Positions 14,759 through 23,909 of a stretch of DNA of 57,098 nt are shown here, piece after piece. Position 1 is the first letter of the stretch, and the number at the start of each line of letters is the position of its first letter. Below the pieces are notes generated by a model. That model saw only the letters and a list, made by a program, of their open reading frames with translations, was not told the DNA's origin and did no database searches. The position numbers and the translations under genes were made by a program. This DNA comes from Fidelibacterota bacterium TCS55 (GTDB lineage Bacteria; Fidelibacterota; Marinisomatia; Marinisomatales; TCS55), in the NCBI GenBank assembly GCA_001577025.1, contig LSCF01000001.1, positions 71,609 to 128,706 on the forward strand. The letters run 5' to 3'.

Positions 14759-17461
14759 TTACTCTTGCATTAGGTGCGCCCATGCAGCAGCGAGCCTTGC
14801 AATAGGTACCCGAAAAGGCGAACAGCTTACATAATCCAACCCGGTTTGATGACAAAACATAACGCTGTCGGGATCACCACCGTGTTCACCACATATGCCA
14901 ATTTTTAAATTTTTCCTTACACTTCTTCCTTTTTCTACGGCCAAAGAAACCAATTCCCCAACCCCTCTTTGATCCAAGCTTTGAAATGGGTCGTGAGATA
15001 ATATGTTATTTCCTAAATAATCCGGCAAAAATCCCCCTATGTCATCTCTGCTGAATCCATAGGTTGTTTGGGTCAAATCATTAGTGCCAAAACTAAAAAA
15101 TTCCGCTTTTTCTGCAATTTCATCAGCAGTAAGGCAGGCCCTTGGTAGCTCAATCATTGTACCTACTAAATAATCAAATTTAATTCCAGTTTCTTCCATT
15201 ACACTATCAGCTACGCTCCGTACAATTTTTTCTTGGTTATTGTACTCCATATAGGAACCAACTAGAGGAATCATGACTTCAGGCATTGCATTAATTTCCG
15301 AATTTTTAAGGGCTGCCGTTGCTTCAAATATTGCCCGAGCCTGCATTTCCGTAATTTCAGGATAGGCAATTCCCAATCGGCATCCGCGATGACCCAACAT
15401 GGGATTGAACTCATGTAGGCTATTAATTCTTTGTCGAATTTTTTCCGCTGTTATATTTAATTCTTTTGCCAATTCATCTATTTGTTCCTCGCTCAGAGTT
15501 ATAAATTCATGCAATGGTGGATCTAAAAGTCGGATAGTAACTGGCTTATCAGCCATAGCTTCCAAAATGCCCATGAAATCCTCCCTTTGATAGGGCAATA
15601 AATTCATCACTGCTTCTCGCCGTTCAGTTTCGTTTTCCGCCAAAATCATTTTTCGCATTTCAACAATTCGTTGTGGGTCAAAAAACATATGCTCCGTACG
15701 ACACAACCCAATTCCTTCAGCTCCAAAAGCGATGGCTTGTTTAGAATCCTCTGGACTATCGGCGTTAGTTCTTACTTTAAGGGTTCTAAATTCATCTGCC
15801 CAATCCATGAGGATTCGATAAGAATCGTTTGATTCTGGTTCTGCAGATTTAAGTGTTACTTGGCCTTGATAAACGATGCCTTTAGATCCATTCATTGAAA
15901 TCCAATCGCCCTCTTTGATGAGAAAATCTCCCGATCGCATTTCCTTTTTGATAAAATCAATATTTAGTGCAGCACAGCCAACAATACAGCACTTACCCCA
16001 GCCTCTTGCAACCAAAGCTGCGTGGGATGTCATTCCGCCTTTAGCTGTTAGAATTGCCTCTGCCACATGCATACCATGTACATCTTCTGGAGAAGTTTCT
16101 TCTCGAACCAATATAACATTTTCTCCATTTTTTGCCCACTCCTCCGCATCATCTGCGGTGAAAACGACCCGGCCTACACCACCGCCGGGCCCAGCGGGTA
16201 ACCCCCGCACAACCACTTCCGTTTTTACTTCTTCATCTAGATCTAAACTTGGATGCAACAATTCATCAAGCTGTTCCGGCTTAACTCGCAAGATGCCTGT
16301 TTCCTTTTCAATCATGCCTTCAGACACCATATCAACGGCCATTTTAATTGCGGCTCCACCAGTTCTTTTACCTGTCCTTGTTTGCAGCATCCATAGGTGA
16401 CCATTTTCAATAGTAAATTCAATATCCTGCATATCCTTATAATGTTTTTCTAATTTTGTTCTTATTTCGTCAAGCTCTTGGTATACATGTGGTAAAAAGG
16501 TTTCTAAAGATTGTAAATGTTTTGACTCTTCTGTTTTGGTGGATTCATTTAGCGGGTGGGGTGTTCGTATTCCTGCAACCACATCTTCACCTTGCGCATT
16601 TTGCAGCCATTCCCCATAGAAACGATTTTCCCCTGTTGCTGGATTCCGCGTAAAAGCAACGCCAGTAGCAGATTCTTCCCCAGTATTACCAAAGACCATT
16701 GCCTGCACATTTACTGCTGTACCCCATTCATCAGGAATATGTTCTATTTTACGGTAACTAATAGCCCGCTTCCCATTCCAGCTTTGAAATACAGCTTTGA
16801 CCCCACCCCATAGTTGCTCGTAATGATCATCTGGAAAAGAACTGCCCAATACTTTTTCAATTTTATCTTTAAATAATTCTGAAATTTTTATCCAGTCATC
16901 ACTGGATAAATCCACATCTGTTTTAAGGTTGTTTTCTACTTTATATTGTTCCAAAATGCCCTCAAGCTGATGTCGTATACCTAGCCCATCTTGTGGTTCA
17001 ATACCGGCGGCCTTTTCCATTACTACATCTGAATACATCATGATCAGACGGCGATATGCATCATATACAAAACGCGGATTGTTAGTTTTTTGGATTAAAG
17101 CTGGAATTGTTTTAGATGTGAGTCCCACATTTAAAACGGTTTCCATCATACCGGGCATTGACATTCGAGCCCCAGATCTTACTGATAGAAGTAATGGATT
17201 TTCTGTATCTCCAAATATTTTCCCCATTACTGATTCTGTTTTACCCATCCCTTCTTTTAATTGATTTTCCATGTCACTGGGGAATGTCCTATCATTTTCA
17301 TAGAAATATGTGCAAACATCCGTTGTAATGGTAAAGCCCGCAGGAACAGGTATTCCCAGATTAACCATTTCAGCTAAGTTGGCCCCCTTTCCCCCAAGAA
17401 GATTTTTCATATCTGCCTTGCCCTCTGCCACTTGGCCTCCAAAAAAGTAAACTGATTTCAT
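14759..17461 (-). CDS. ppdK: Pyruvate, phosphate dikinase
   Basis: The 900-residue enzyme reversibly interconverts pyruvate + ATP + Pi and PEP + AMP + PPi. Domains in order: N-terminal ATP-grasp (MKSVYFFGGQVAEGKADMKN; GGKGANLAEM), swivelling phosphohistidine domain with the catalytic His in GGMTSHAALVARGWGKC, and C-terminal TIM barrel with FGTNDLTQTTYGFSRDD and the catalytic Cys in GICGEHGGDP (about Cys857). Length fits the family. I use ATG 17459-17461, which gives the usual MK-x-V-Y-F-F-G start, instead of an upstream start that adds 23 residues. It converges on the fliG operon and is divergent from the NUDIX gene. Likely glycolytic or gluconeogenic depending on energy state. Confidence 0.96.
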   Translation of the reverse strand: MKSVYFFGGQVAEGKADMKNLLGGKGANLAEMVNLGIPVPAGFTITTDVCTYFYENDRTFPSDMENQLKEGMGKTESVMGKIFGDTENPLLLSVRSGARMSMPGMMETVLNVGLTSKTIPALIQKTNNPRFVYDAYRRLIMMYSDVVMEKAAGIEPQDGLGIRHQLEGILEQYKVENNLKTDVDLSSDDWIKISELFKDKIEKVLGSSFPDDHYEQLWGGVKAVFQSWNGKRAISYRKIEHIPDEWGTAVNVQAMVFGNTGEESATGVAFTRNPATGENRFYGEWLQNAQGEDVVAGIRTPHPLNESTKTEESKHLQSLETFLPHVYQELDEIRTKLEKHYKDMQDIEFTIENGHLWMLQTRTGKRTGGAAIKMAVDMVSEGMIEKETGILRVKPEQLDELLHPSLDLDEEVKTEVVVRGLPAGPGGGVGRVVFTADDAEEWAKNGENVILVREETSPEDVHGMHVAEAILTAKGGMTSHAALVARGWGKCCIVGCAALNIDFIKKEMRSGDFLIKEGDWISMNGSKGIVYQGQVTLKSAEPESNDSYRILMDWADEFRTLKVRTNADSPEDSKQAIAFGAEGIGLCRTEHMFFDPQRIVEMRKMILAENETERREAVMNLLPYQREDFMGILEAMADKPVTIRLLDPPLHEFITLSEEQIDELAKELNITAEKIRQRINSLHEFNPMLGHRGCRLGIAYPEITEMQARAIFEATAALKNSEINAMPEVMIPLVGSYMEYNNQEKIVRSVADSVMEETGIKFDYLVGTMIELPRACLTADEIAEKAEFFSFGTNDLTQTTYGFSRDDIGGFLPDYLGNNILSHDPFQSLDQRGVGELVSLAVEKGRSVRKNLKIGICGEHGGDPDSVMFCHQTGLDYVSCSPFRVPIARLAAAWAHLMQE

Positions 17462-17562
17462 GGTTTTCCTTTTGTGATCATTTAAATAAAAAATGTCATC
17501 AAATTTACATATGTAATTCATCCTTAACATTTAATTTCACTATATAAAAATAACTAAAATTT

Positions 17563-18114
17563 GTGTCCAACCAATCCCTCTTGAAGCAATTAAATCGTTA
17601 TAAAGTTCAGTATCCACAGGAAAATGAAAATGTTGATGCTATGATTATTTTACTAACGGAACAAAAAAGTAGTTTTGAGAGGGATAGCTGGGGTGGGCAT
17701 TTTACTGGTTCTGCCTGGGTGGTAGATCAGTCACGGAAATGGGTGTTGATGACCCACCATTTTCAACTGGGTCTATGGCTCCAGCTGGGCGGCCATGCTG
17801 AAGGCAGGACAAACCTATTGAATGTGGCGCTGGAAGAAGCGAAAGAGGAATCAGGGTTGTCCCATTTTAAATTGTTGTCTGATGAAATTTTTGATCTGGA
17901 CATCCACCGTATACCCCAATATAACGGTAATCCTTCTCACCTCCATTACGACATACGATTTATTTTTGAGGCTCAACATGGTGATGAGGTAATCATCATC
18001 AGCGGCGAATCCCATGATGTGGCGTGGGTCCATGTGAATGATGTTCTTCAAAAAAATCCTGAATCGTCTATGGTTAGAATGTTAGAAAAAACAAAAAAGT
18101 TTTTCCCTTTATAA
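17563..18114 (+). CDS. NUDIX hydrolase
   Basis: A 183-residue NUDIX-fold pyrophosphatase that would cleave an X-linked nucleoside diphosphate. The NUDIX box runs from Gly77 to Leu99 (GHAEGRT, then ALEEAKEESGL): the metal-binding EE-x-x-EE is intact, but the first Glu of the consensus is Thr and the R of REU is Glu. The start is GTG 17563; it keeps the N-terminal helix (LLKQLNRYKVQYPQENENV) common to this subgroup, and the next ATG falls inside the fold. Substrate unknown. It starts a plus-strand group: the ligase gene begins three bases after its stop. Confidence 0.82.
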   Translation: MSNQSLLKQLNRYKVQYPQENENVDAMIILLTEQKSSFERDSWGGHFTGSAWVVDQSRKWVLMTHHFQLGLWLQLGGHAEGRTNLLNVALEEAKEESGLSHFKLLSDEIFDLDIHRIPQYNGNPSHLHYDIRFIFEAQHGDEVIIISGESHDVAWVHVNDVLQKNPESSMVRMLEKTKKFFPL

Positions 18115-18117
18115 ACA

Positions 18118-19416
18118 ATGAACCTTCAAGATAAAATCAAAAGAACAATTCTTTCTAATGTGGTTCCAGAAAAGGAGCGAAAAGTCGGTTTAGAAATTGA
18201 AGGATTGTATTATAACAATCAATTCTGCCGGCTGCCCGTAAACACCACAAATGGATATAGTGCATCCGATTTACTTGCGGATGCCAATGTCTTGCTACAA
18301 CCCGATGATGTCTTTTCTTATTCGTTGGAGCCGGGGGGTCAATTGGAGTGGGCCTCTGGACCAGCTGTTTCATTATGGGATATAGAAGCTCAGTATAATC
18401 GACATCTTTCCATTGAGAACCAATTGTGTGCCAATCATGATTTGGGACGATTATACTTATCTCTTGAACCTGTATGCACACCAGATGATATTGACCTTAT
18501 TCAAATGAATAAATACCAATTAATGAATGATTTATTCAGACAATCTGGAAAGTTCGGACCATGGATGATGCGCAATACCACAAGCGTTCAGGTGAATGTC
18601 GATTTCACCTCTGAAGAAGATGCAAATGAAATGGCTTTTGTGGCTGATGCTATTCAGCCTTTATTTAGCATTTTATTTTCGAATACACCCTTTATGAACG
18701 GCGCACCCGTGGGCACTGCGAATATGCGGTGGCGAATCTGGGAAGATACAGATCCCGGTCGCTGTGGCTCTCTTTTTTCACATAGCATCACAAATCCCCA
18801 TCAAATGGTGGATGCATATTCAAATTGGATTCAAAGTGTAAAAACAATTTTCCAATATACGCCCGATGGTGATGCTATTGCTCACGAAGGAAGCCTTAAA
18901 AAAATGATTATGGACAACCCCAGTGAAATAGAATACCACATCATTTCGGCGTTGCATCAATCCTTCACCCATGTTCGGTATAAGTCTGTTCTTGAGGTCC
19001 GTGCCGGGGATCGACCCCAAAAAGGATATGAACTATCTCCCGCCGCTTTTCTTCTTGGACTCCTTACGGCGCCATCTACTCGGAAAGATGTATTTGAAAT
19101 AGTAAAGCAATGGTCAGATCTAGAGCGCAAACAGCTTGACCAAACCGCCAAGGATATCTCATTTGAAAATATTGGCCCTAACAATACCACTGTTGGGGAT
19201 TGGCTTTCAACTTTGGGTGGGCTTTCTCTTCGCGGGCTTGATGAACGATCGGCCTTTTTCAATATAAAAAGCGAACGACCAATATTAGAGCCTATCTTAA
19301 ATAATCTTTTGGTAAATGGGCCCAAAACTAAACAAATTCAGAATGCTTACAAAAAGGCCGGGGGGCCATTGGATCGATTCCTGTTGGATTGTTGCCTGGA
19401 GAACGCCTCTCAATAA
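18118..19416 (+). CDS. gshA: Glutamate-cysteine ligase, plant/alphaproteobacterial (GCS2) type
   Basis: The 432-residue enzyme would join glutamate and cysteine with ATP, the first step of glutathione synthesis. Motifs of the GCS2 family are visible: KVGLEIEG at the start (ATP/metal site), SLEPGGQLEWASGP (81-94 region), MMRNTTSVQVNVDF and RWRIWEDTDPGRCG, plus VRYKSVLEVRAGDRPQ. No glutathione synthetase (gshB) is in the window, so the final product may be glutathione, gamma-glutamylcysteine or another low-molecular-weight thiol. It follows the NUDIX gene by three bases and ends just before the DUF2231 start. Confidence 0.87.
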   Translation: MNLQDKIKRTILSNVVPEKERKVGLEIEGLYYNNQFCRLPVNTTNGYSASDLLADANVLLQPDDVFSYSLEPGGQLEWASGPAVSLWDIEAQYNRHLSIENQLCANHDLGRLYLSLEPVCTPDDIDLIQMNKYQLMNDLFRQSGKFGPWMMRNTTSVQVNVDFTSEEDANEMAFVADAIQPLFSILFSNTPFMNGAPVGTANMRWRIWEDTDPGRCGSLFSHSITNPHQMVDAYSNWIQSVKTIFQYTPDGDAIAHEGSLKKMIMDNPSEIEYHIISALHQSFTHVRYKSVLEVRAGDRPQKGYELSPAAFLLGLLTAPSTRKDVFEIVKQWSDLERKQLDQTAKDISFENIGPNNTTVGDWLSTLGGLSLRGLDERSAFFNIKSERPILEPILNNLLVNGPKTKQIQNAYKKAGGPLDRFLLDCCLENASQ

Positions 19417-19424
19417 CGATAAGT

Positions 19425-19835
19425 ATGTTGCCAAAAATACATCCACTGTTTATCCACTTTCCTATTGCGCTTTTTTCGGCGGCAATCTTTTTTGATGTGT
19501 TTTTCATTTTATTAAAAAAGCCTGAAAACATGCTGGTTGGTTGGTGGGTTATGCTTTTGGCTTTGGTTTCATCTGCAGCGGCAATTGCGACGGGTATTAT
19601 TGATGATACACTCATTGGGCACCTTGGGTCAGTATTCCCGATTTGGGTAAATCATGGGTGGGTCCAAATTTTCTCCTCCGTTGTTTTTCTCCTCCTTTTT
19701 ATGTGGCGAACCCGTAATCCTCAATTTTATGAAACTCCAAAATTGAAGTGGTTATATTTGATCTCGGGCGGTATTGGTATTGCTCTATTATATTATGGTG
19801 GTCATTTGGGGGCAAAGCTTGCTGGGCGGATTTGA
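19425..19835 (+). CDS. DUF2231-type membrane protein
   Basis: A 136-residue protein with four membrane helices (about 9-28, 37-58, 73-92 and 105-128). The N-terminus MLPKIHPLFIHFPIALF carries the HP-x-x-x-HFPIA pattern of DUF2231 proteins, whose histidines are suspected to bind metal or haem. I use ATG 19425, eight bases after the gshA stop, because the motif starts there; a start at 19389 would lie inside gshA. Function unknown; the next genes encode succinate dehydrogenase, but an 83-base gap separates them. Confidence 0.75.
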   Translation: MLPKIHPLFIHFPIALFSAAIFFDVFFILLKKPENMLVGWWVMLLALVSSAAAIATGIIDDTLIGHLGSVFPIWVNHGWVQIFSSVVFLLLFMWRTRNPQFYETPKLKWLYLISGGIGIALLYYGGHLGAKLAGRI

Positions 19836-19918
19836 TGGTTTATTTTATTTTTGTTGGAATTGAAAGCAATTAAATTCCAATCTATATTTTAGTGAGTTAA
19901 GGGGAAAATACTCAATCC

Positions 19919-20764
19919 ATGTACCAATCATCTGATTTAAAAACGGACGGATTTCTAGCCACAAGCCGCACAGACCGGTGGTGGTTCGAACCACTTTGGA
20001 CCGGTTTAGGGTTCCTTAGTTTTGTCGTTTATACAACTTGGGCGATGTTTCAGGGAGACAATTATTGGTGGAGTGCGGGTCAAGACGGATTTGGTGGATA
20101 CTTATCGCCATTTTATTCTCCATTGATATTTGTAAAAGAAGCCGTAAACGGCAGTGCACCATTAGATCACGCTTGGTTTGGCCGGTGGCCAGAATGGTGG
20201 CCTGCTCTGATTCCAGCCTCGCCGGCTATATTGATTTTAGCGGGCCCTCTATCTTTTAGAATGACTTGTTATTATTATAGAAAATTTTATTACCGAGCAT
20301 ATTTTATGACACCACCGGCCTGTGCAGTTGGTGGCCTCCGCCCTAAAAAATATAAAGGTGAAACTGCCCTCCTTGTATTCCAAAACCTTCACCGGTTTAC
20401 TCTTTATATTGCATTGGGGTTTGTTGTTATTCTTACTTATGATGGCATTTTATCATTATTTCGAGGAGGCAAGCTTGGGTTTGGCGTTGGATCCTTTATA
20501 TTGATTGTGAATCCAATATTGCTGGCAGGATATACTTTTGGATGCCATGCATTCAGACATTTAACCGGTGGCAATAAAGATTGCTTTACATGTCCCAATG
20601 GAAAGCCCACATTTCGTTATCGGGTTTGGCGGGGTGTTTCATGGTTAAATGGCCGTCATATGTTCTGGGCCTGGATTAGTATGTTGTGGGTTGCTTTTTC
20701 TGATATATACGTTCGTATGGTAGCAAGCGGACAGTGGATAGATTTAAATACTTGGGGCAATTAG
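19919..20764 (+). CDS. sdhC: Succinate dehydrogenase membrane anchor (Sdh1-type single subunit)
   Basis: The 281-residue membrane protein has about five to six hydrophobic helices (33-45, 90-110, 160-180, 190-212, 238-258). Several histidines in or beside helices (NLHRF, GCHAFRHLTGG and NGRHMFW) are candidate haem or quinone ligands. It is followed with a one-base overlap by the flavoprotein and then the iron-sulfur subunit. One large anchor ahead of SdhA and SdhB is the order and size of the Sdh1-type enzyme of mycobacteria and other phyla rather than the small SdhC+SdhD pair. The family call leans on context as well as sequence. Confidence 0.75.
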   Translation: MYQSSDLKTDGFLATSRTDRWWFEPLWTGLGFLSFVVYTTWAMFQGDNYWWSAGQDGFGGYLSPFYSPLIFVKEAVNGSAPLDHAWFGRWPEWWPALIPASPAILILAGPLSFRMTCYYYRKFYYRAYFMTPPACAVGGLRPKKYKGETALLVFQNLHRFTLYIALGFVVILTYDGILSLFRGGKLGFGVGSFILIVNPILLAGYTFGCHAFRHLTGGNKDCFTCPNGKPTFRYRVWRGVSWLNGRHMFWAWISMLWVAFSDIYVRMVASGQWIDLNTWGN

Positions 20765-22608
20765 TGAATATAAATGAAATAAAAACAGTTGAACATGATG
20801 TAATCGTTCTTGGGGCTGGTGGTGCGGGTCTTCGCGCGGCCATAGAGTGCTCCATGCAAGGCCTTAGCACCGGCTTGGTCTGTAAATCCCTTTTGGGAAA
20901 AGCACATACTGTTATGGCAGAGGGGGGTGTAGCTGCATCTCTCGGCAATTCTGATGACCGGGATCATTGGAAAGTTCATTTCAGAGACACCATGCGTGGT
21001 GGAAAATTTTTAAACAACTGGCGTATGGCCGAACTCCATGCAAAACAAGCCCCTGACCGGGTTCGGGAGCTGGAAGAATGGGGAGCTGTTTTTGATCGAA
21101 CCAAAACTGGATTGATCAATCAACGGAATTTTGGGGGACATCGTTATCCCCGATTGGCTCATGTAGGTGACAGAACCGGACTTGAAATCATTCGGACGCT
21201 TCAAGATCGGGGCGTTCATCAAGGTATTGAAGTATATATGGAATGCACAGGCCTGGATCTCTTAAAAGACGGTGATAAAATTGCCGGTATGGTTGCCATG
21301 TGGCGAGAAACGGGTGAATTCATTATTTTTCGATGCAAAGCGGTCATTCTCGCAACCGGCGGTGGGGGTAAAGCTTGGAAAATCACCTCCAATTCATGGG
21401 AGTATACTGGCGATGGATATGGAATGGCCTATGAGGCCGGCGCCGAACTTATGGATATGGAATTCACACAATTCCATCCTACCGGAATGGTGTGGCCTCC
21501 ATCCGTTCGTGGTACTCTTGTAACAGAGGGCGTTCGTGGAGAGGGCGGCATTTTAGTGAATAGCGAAAATGAGCGCTTTATGTATGATAATATCCCTGAG
21601 CGTTTTGCTCCAGAAACAGCGGACACGGAAGCAGAAGCTGAGCGTTGGCTAGATGGCGATAAGGGAGCCCGTCGCCCACCAGAATTATTGACTCGCGATG
21701 TTGTCGCCCGAGCCATTCGCCGGGAAGTCAAGGCTGGCCGAGGATCGCCCCACGGCGGTGCTTTTCTGGATATTGCCAGTCGAAGATCTGCAGAGGATAT
21801 TAAGAAAAAACTCCCATCCATGTATCATCAGTTTAAGGTGTTGGCTGAGCTTGATATTACCAAGGAAGCCATGGAGGTTGGACCAACCCTCCATTATTTT
21901 ATGGGCGGTGTCCGTGTGGATGCCGATTCCCAAATGACCCGCGTTCCGGGACTTTTTGCCTGCGGTGAATGTGCTGCTGGTGTTCATGGGGCAAACCGCT
22001 TGGGTGGCAATTCACTGTCAGATCTTCTTGTGTGTGGCAAGCTGGCGGGATCTGGTGCCGTGGATTATATAAAATCCACAGCCACACCAAATCTAAATAA
22101 TGAACAAGTAAAATATATTATACGATCCGCCACCAATATCCTAAACCGTGAATCGGGTGAAAACCCATATCTCATTCATGAAAAGCTACAAGACCTTATG
22201 CAAAGCAACGTGGGCATTGTAAGGACAGATGAATTATTGTCTGAAGGCATTGATGGTGTTATGGATTTATGGAAATCGTTCCAATCTGTAAAAGCGGACG
22301 GCGCCAGCCAATTTAATCCTGGGTGGCACCAAGCCATTGCTCTCCGCAATTTGCTCATTACATCTGAGGCAGTAGCCCGGGCAGCTCGCATCCGTGAAGA
22401 GAGTCGCGGCGCACATACTCGTGTTGATTTTGAGGGCGAGCGGGATGAGTGGCTACAATATAATGTTGTCCTTAGCAAAAATGCCGATGGAACCATGAAT
22501 GCAGAAAGGGTGCATCGGGAGGCGCCCGGTAAAGAGTTGGAAAGAATTGCGAATCTCAGTATTGAAGAATTAGAAGCAGAGGTTCGCCAAGAGAGGGGCG
22601 TTGAATAA
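20764..22608 (+). CDS. sdhA: Succinate dehydrogenase/fumarate reductase flavoprotein subunit
   Basis: The 614-residue flavoprotein oxidises succinate to fumarate. It has the dinucleotide motif VLGAGGAGLRAAIE, the FAD-attachment region AHTVMAEGG with His48, the substrate-site stretch FTQFHPTGMVWP, TEGVRGEGGILVN, and GANRLGGNSLSDLLVCG near the end of the FAD domain. I use GTG 20764, which overlaps the sdhC stop (TAGTG) by one base; the longer frame from 20734 lies inside sdhC. The iron-sulfur subunit gene follows after three bases, so the three are one operon. Confidence 0.93.
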   Translation: MNINEIKTVEHDVIVLGAGGAGLRAAIECSMQGLSTGLVCKSLLGKAHTVMAEGGVAASLGNSDDRDHWKVHFRDTMRGGKFLNNWRMAELHAKQAPDRVRELEEWGAVFDRTKTGLINQRNFGGHRYPRLAHVGDRTGLEIIRTLQDRGVHQGIEVYMECTGLDLLKDGDKIAGMVAMWRETGEFIIFRCKAVILATGGGGKAWKITSNSWEYTGDGYGMAYEAGAELMDMEFTQFHPTGMVWPPSVRGTLVTEGVRGEGGILVNSENERFMYDNIPERFAPETADTEAEAERWLDGDKGARRPPELLTRDVVARAIRREVKAGRGSPHGGAFLDIASRRSAEDIKKKLPSMYHQFKVLAELDITKEAMEVGPTLHYFMGGVRVDADSQMTRVPGLFACGECAAGVHGANRLGGNSLSDLLVCGKLAGSGAVDYIKSTATPNLNNEQVKYIIRSATNILNRESGENPYLIHEKLQDLMQSNVGIVRTDELLSEGIDGVMDLWKSFQSVKADGASQFNPGWHQAIALRNLLITSEAVARAARIREESRGAHTRVDFEGERDEWLQYNVVLSKNADGTMNAERVHREAPGKELERIANLSIEELEAEVRQERGVE

Positions 22609-22611
22609 TCT

Positions 22612-23367
22612 ATGGCATTGAGAGATTTCAAAATATTTCGTGGGGATAAAAATGGCGGAACGATGGCGGATTATTCTACAGAAGTTGATAAAGGGATGGT
22701 TGTTCTCGATGTAATCCATAGGATTCAAGCAGAAAAGGCCGGGGATTTGGCTGTCCGTTGGAACTGTAAGGCTGGCAAATGTGGGTCCTGCAGTGTTGAG
22801 ATTAACGGAAAACCGAAATTGGCCTGCATGACTAGAATGAATGAATATGGGGAAGATGAAACCATTTCCATCCGCCCTATTAAAACCTTTCCCATTATGA
22901 AAGATCTGGTGGCAGATGTCTCCTGGAATTATGAACAAAATAAAAAAATAATTCCCTTACAGCCCGATCCTACCAAAAAAGATAAAAAGGGTAATTATAT
23001 CATGATGCAGGAAGATGTAGATCGGGTTCAAGAATTCCGAAAATGCATCGAATGTTATTTGTGCCAAAATGTGTGCCATGTGCTTAGAGACCATGATAAA
23101 AAGGATCAATTTATAGGGCCCCGTTTCATGATACGATTGGCCAGCCTAGAGATGCACCCTCTAGATACAGCTGATCGTATCCCCGCAACAAAGAATGATT
23201 ATGGTTCCGGTTTGTGTAATATTACTCGATGCTGCACGGATGTGTGCCCTGAACACATTCAAATTACAGATAACGCTATTATACCTATGAAAGAGCGTGT
23301 TGTGGATCGATATTATGACCCCATTGCCAGGTTATTTAAGAAATTATTCAGCAAGAATAATCAATAA
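22612..23367 (+). CDS. sdhB: Succinate dehydrogenase/fumarate reductase iron-sulfur subunit
   Basis: The 251-residue subunit passes electrons from SdhA to the quinone site. Ligands for three clusters are visible: [2Fe-2S] with Cys52, 57, 60 and 72 (NCKAGKCGSC ... ACMT); a second set with Cys145, 148, 151 and 155 (CIECYLCQNVC); and a third with Cys202, 207/208 and 212 (CNITRCCTDVC). The spacing fits SdhB/FrdB. It closes the sdhCAB operon and its stop overlaps the end of the convergent YkvA-like gene by seven bases. Confidence 0.93.
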   Translation: MALRDFKIFRGDKNGGTMADYSTEVDKGMVVLDVIHRIQAEKAGDLAVRWNCKAGKCGSCSVEINGKPKLACMTRMNEYGEDETISIRPIKTFPIMKDLVADVSWNYEQNKKIIPLQPDPTKKDKKGNYIMMQEDVDRVQEFRKCIECYLCQNVCHVLRDHDKKDQFIGPRFMIRLASLEMHPLDTADRIPATKNDYGSGLCNITRCCTDVCPEHIQITDNAIIPMKERVVDRYYDPIARLFKKLFSKNNQ

Positions 23368-23813
23368 GATTTATAATAAAACTGCATCCCGGTTACAGAT
23401 AAAAGTTCATCAAATAAAACTTTGTTTTCATTTGTTAGGGTCTTGAAATCTGTTGTGAGCAGTTTTTCAAAAGGAATGCTCATTCCATCCGCAAATTTTT
23501 TAATATAATCCATACCCAATTCCTCCTGAATAGCACATTTCCGCAATACGGTTAAGATTAGCATTAAATCATCAAGAAACCCAAGTGTGCCATGTTCTTC
23601 TTCAGAAAAAATATCTTGAGGGTGATATAAATATCCAATACACAAATATATGTCTGCCCTTAATTTGATCGGCAAATCTTTAGAATCAAGTAATTTGCAA
23701 AGAAGGCTATATAAATCTGGAAGCAGTAAAATAAATTCTGCATATTTTCCAGTATAGCCCTTGGTATTATTTAAGAGGTAGTCCTGAAAATCAAATTCCT
23801 GATCGAGCTTCAT
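23361..23813 (-). CDS. YkvA/DUF1232-like protein
   Basis: A 150-residue helical protein. The stretch ADIYLCIGYLYHPQDIFSEE followed by GTLGFLDDLMLILTVL resembles the DUF1232 (YkvA) core, in which a tyrosine/valine helix leads to D-x-I-P-D and then G-x-x-DD. Here the central IPD is replaced by HPQDIFSE, so the match is remote. No clear TM segment and no signal peptide. Convergent with sdhB, overlapping it by seven bases. Function unknown. Confidence 0.6.
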   Translation of the reverse strand: MKLDQEFDFQDYLLNNTKGYTGKYAEFILLLPDLYSLLCKLLDSKDLPIKLRADIYLCIGYLYHPQDIFSEEEHGTLGFLDDLMLILTVLRKCAIQEELGMDYIKKFADGMSIPFEKLLTTDFKTLTNENKVLFDELLSVTGMQFYYKSY

Positions 23814-23896
23814 ATTAATAAATTAGGCTATTGGGTGGTGTTGTTTCAAATTGTTTTATATTTTTTATACTTTATTCTTATTTTTAAACAAATAAT

Positions 23897-23905
23897 AAGG
23901 AGGTG
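23897..23905 (+). promoter_or_regulatory. Near-perfect Shine-Dalgarno of the TPR lipoprotein gene
   Basis: AAGGAGGTG at 23897-23905, four bases before ATG 23910, shows that this gene, now frameshifted, was built for efficient translation. Confidence 0.65.
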
Positions 23906-23909
23906 AAAA

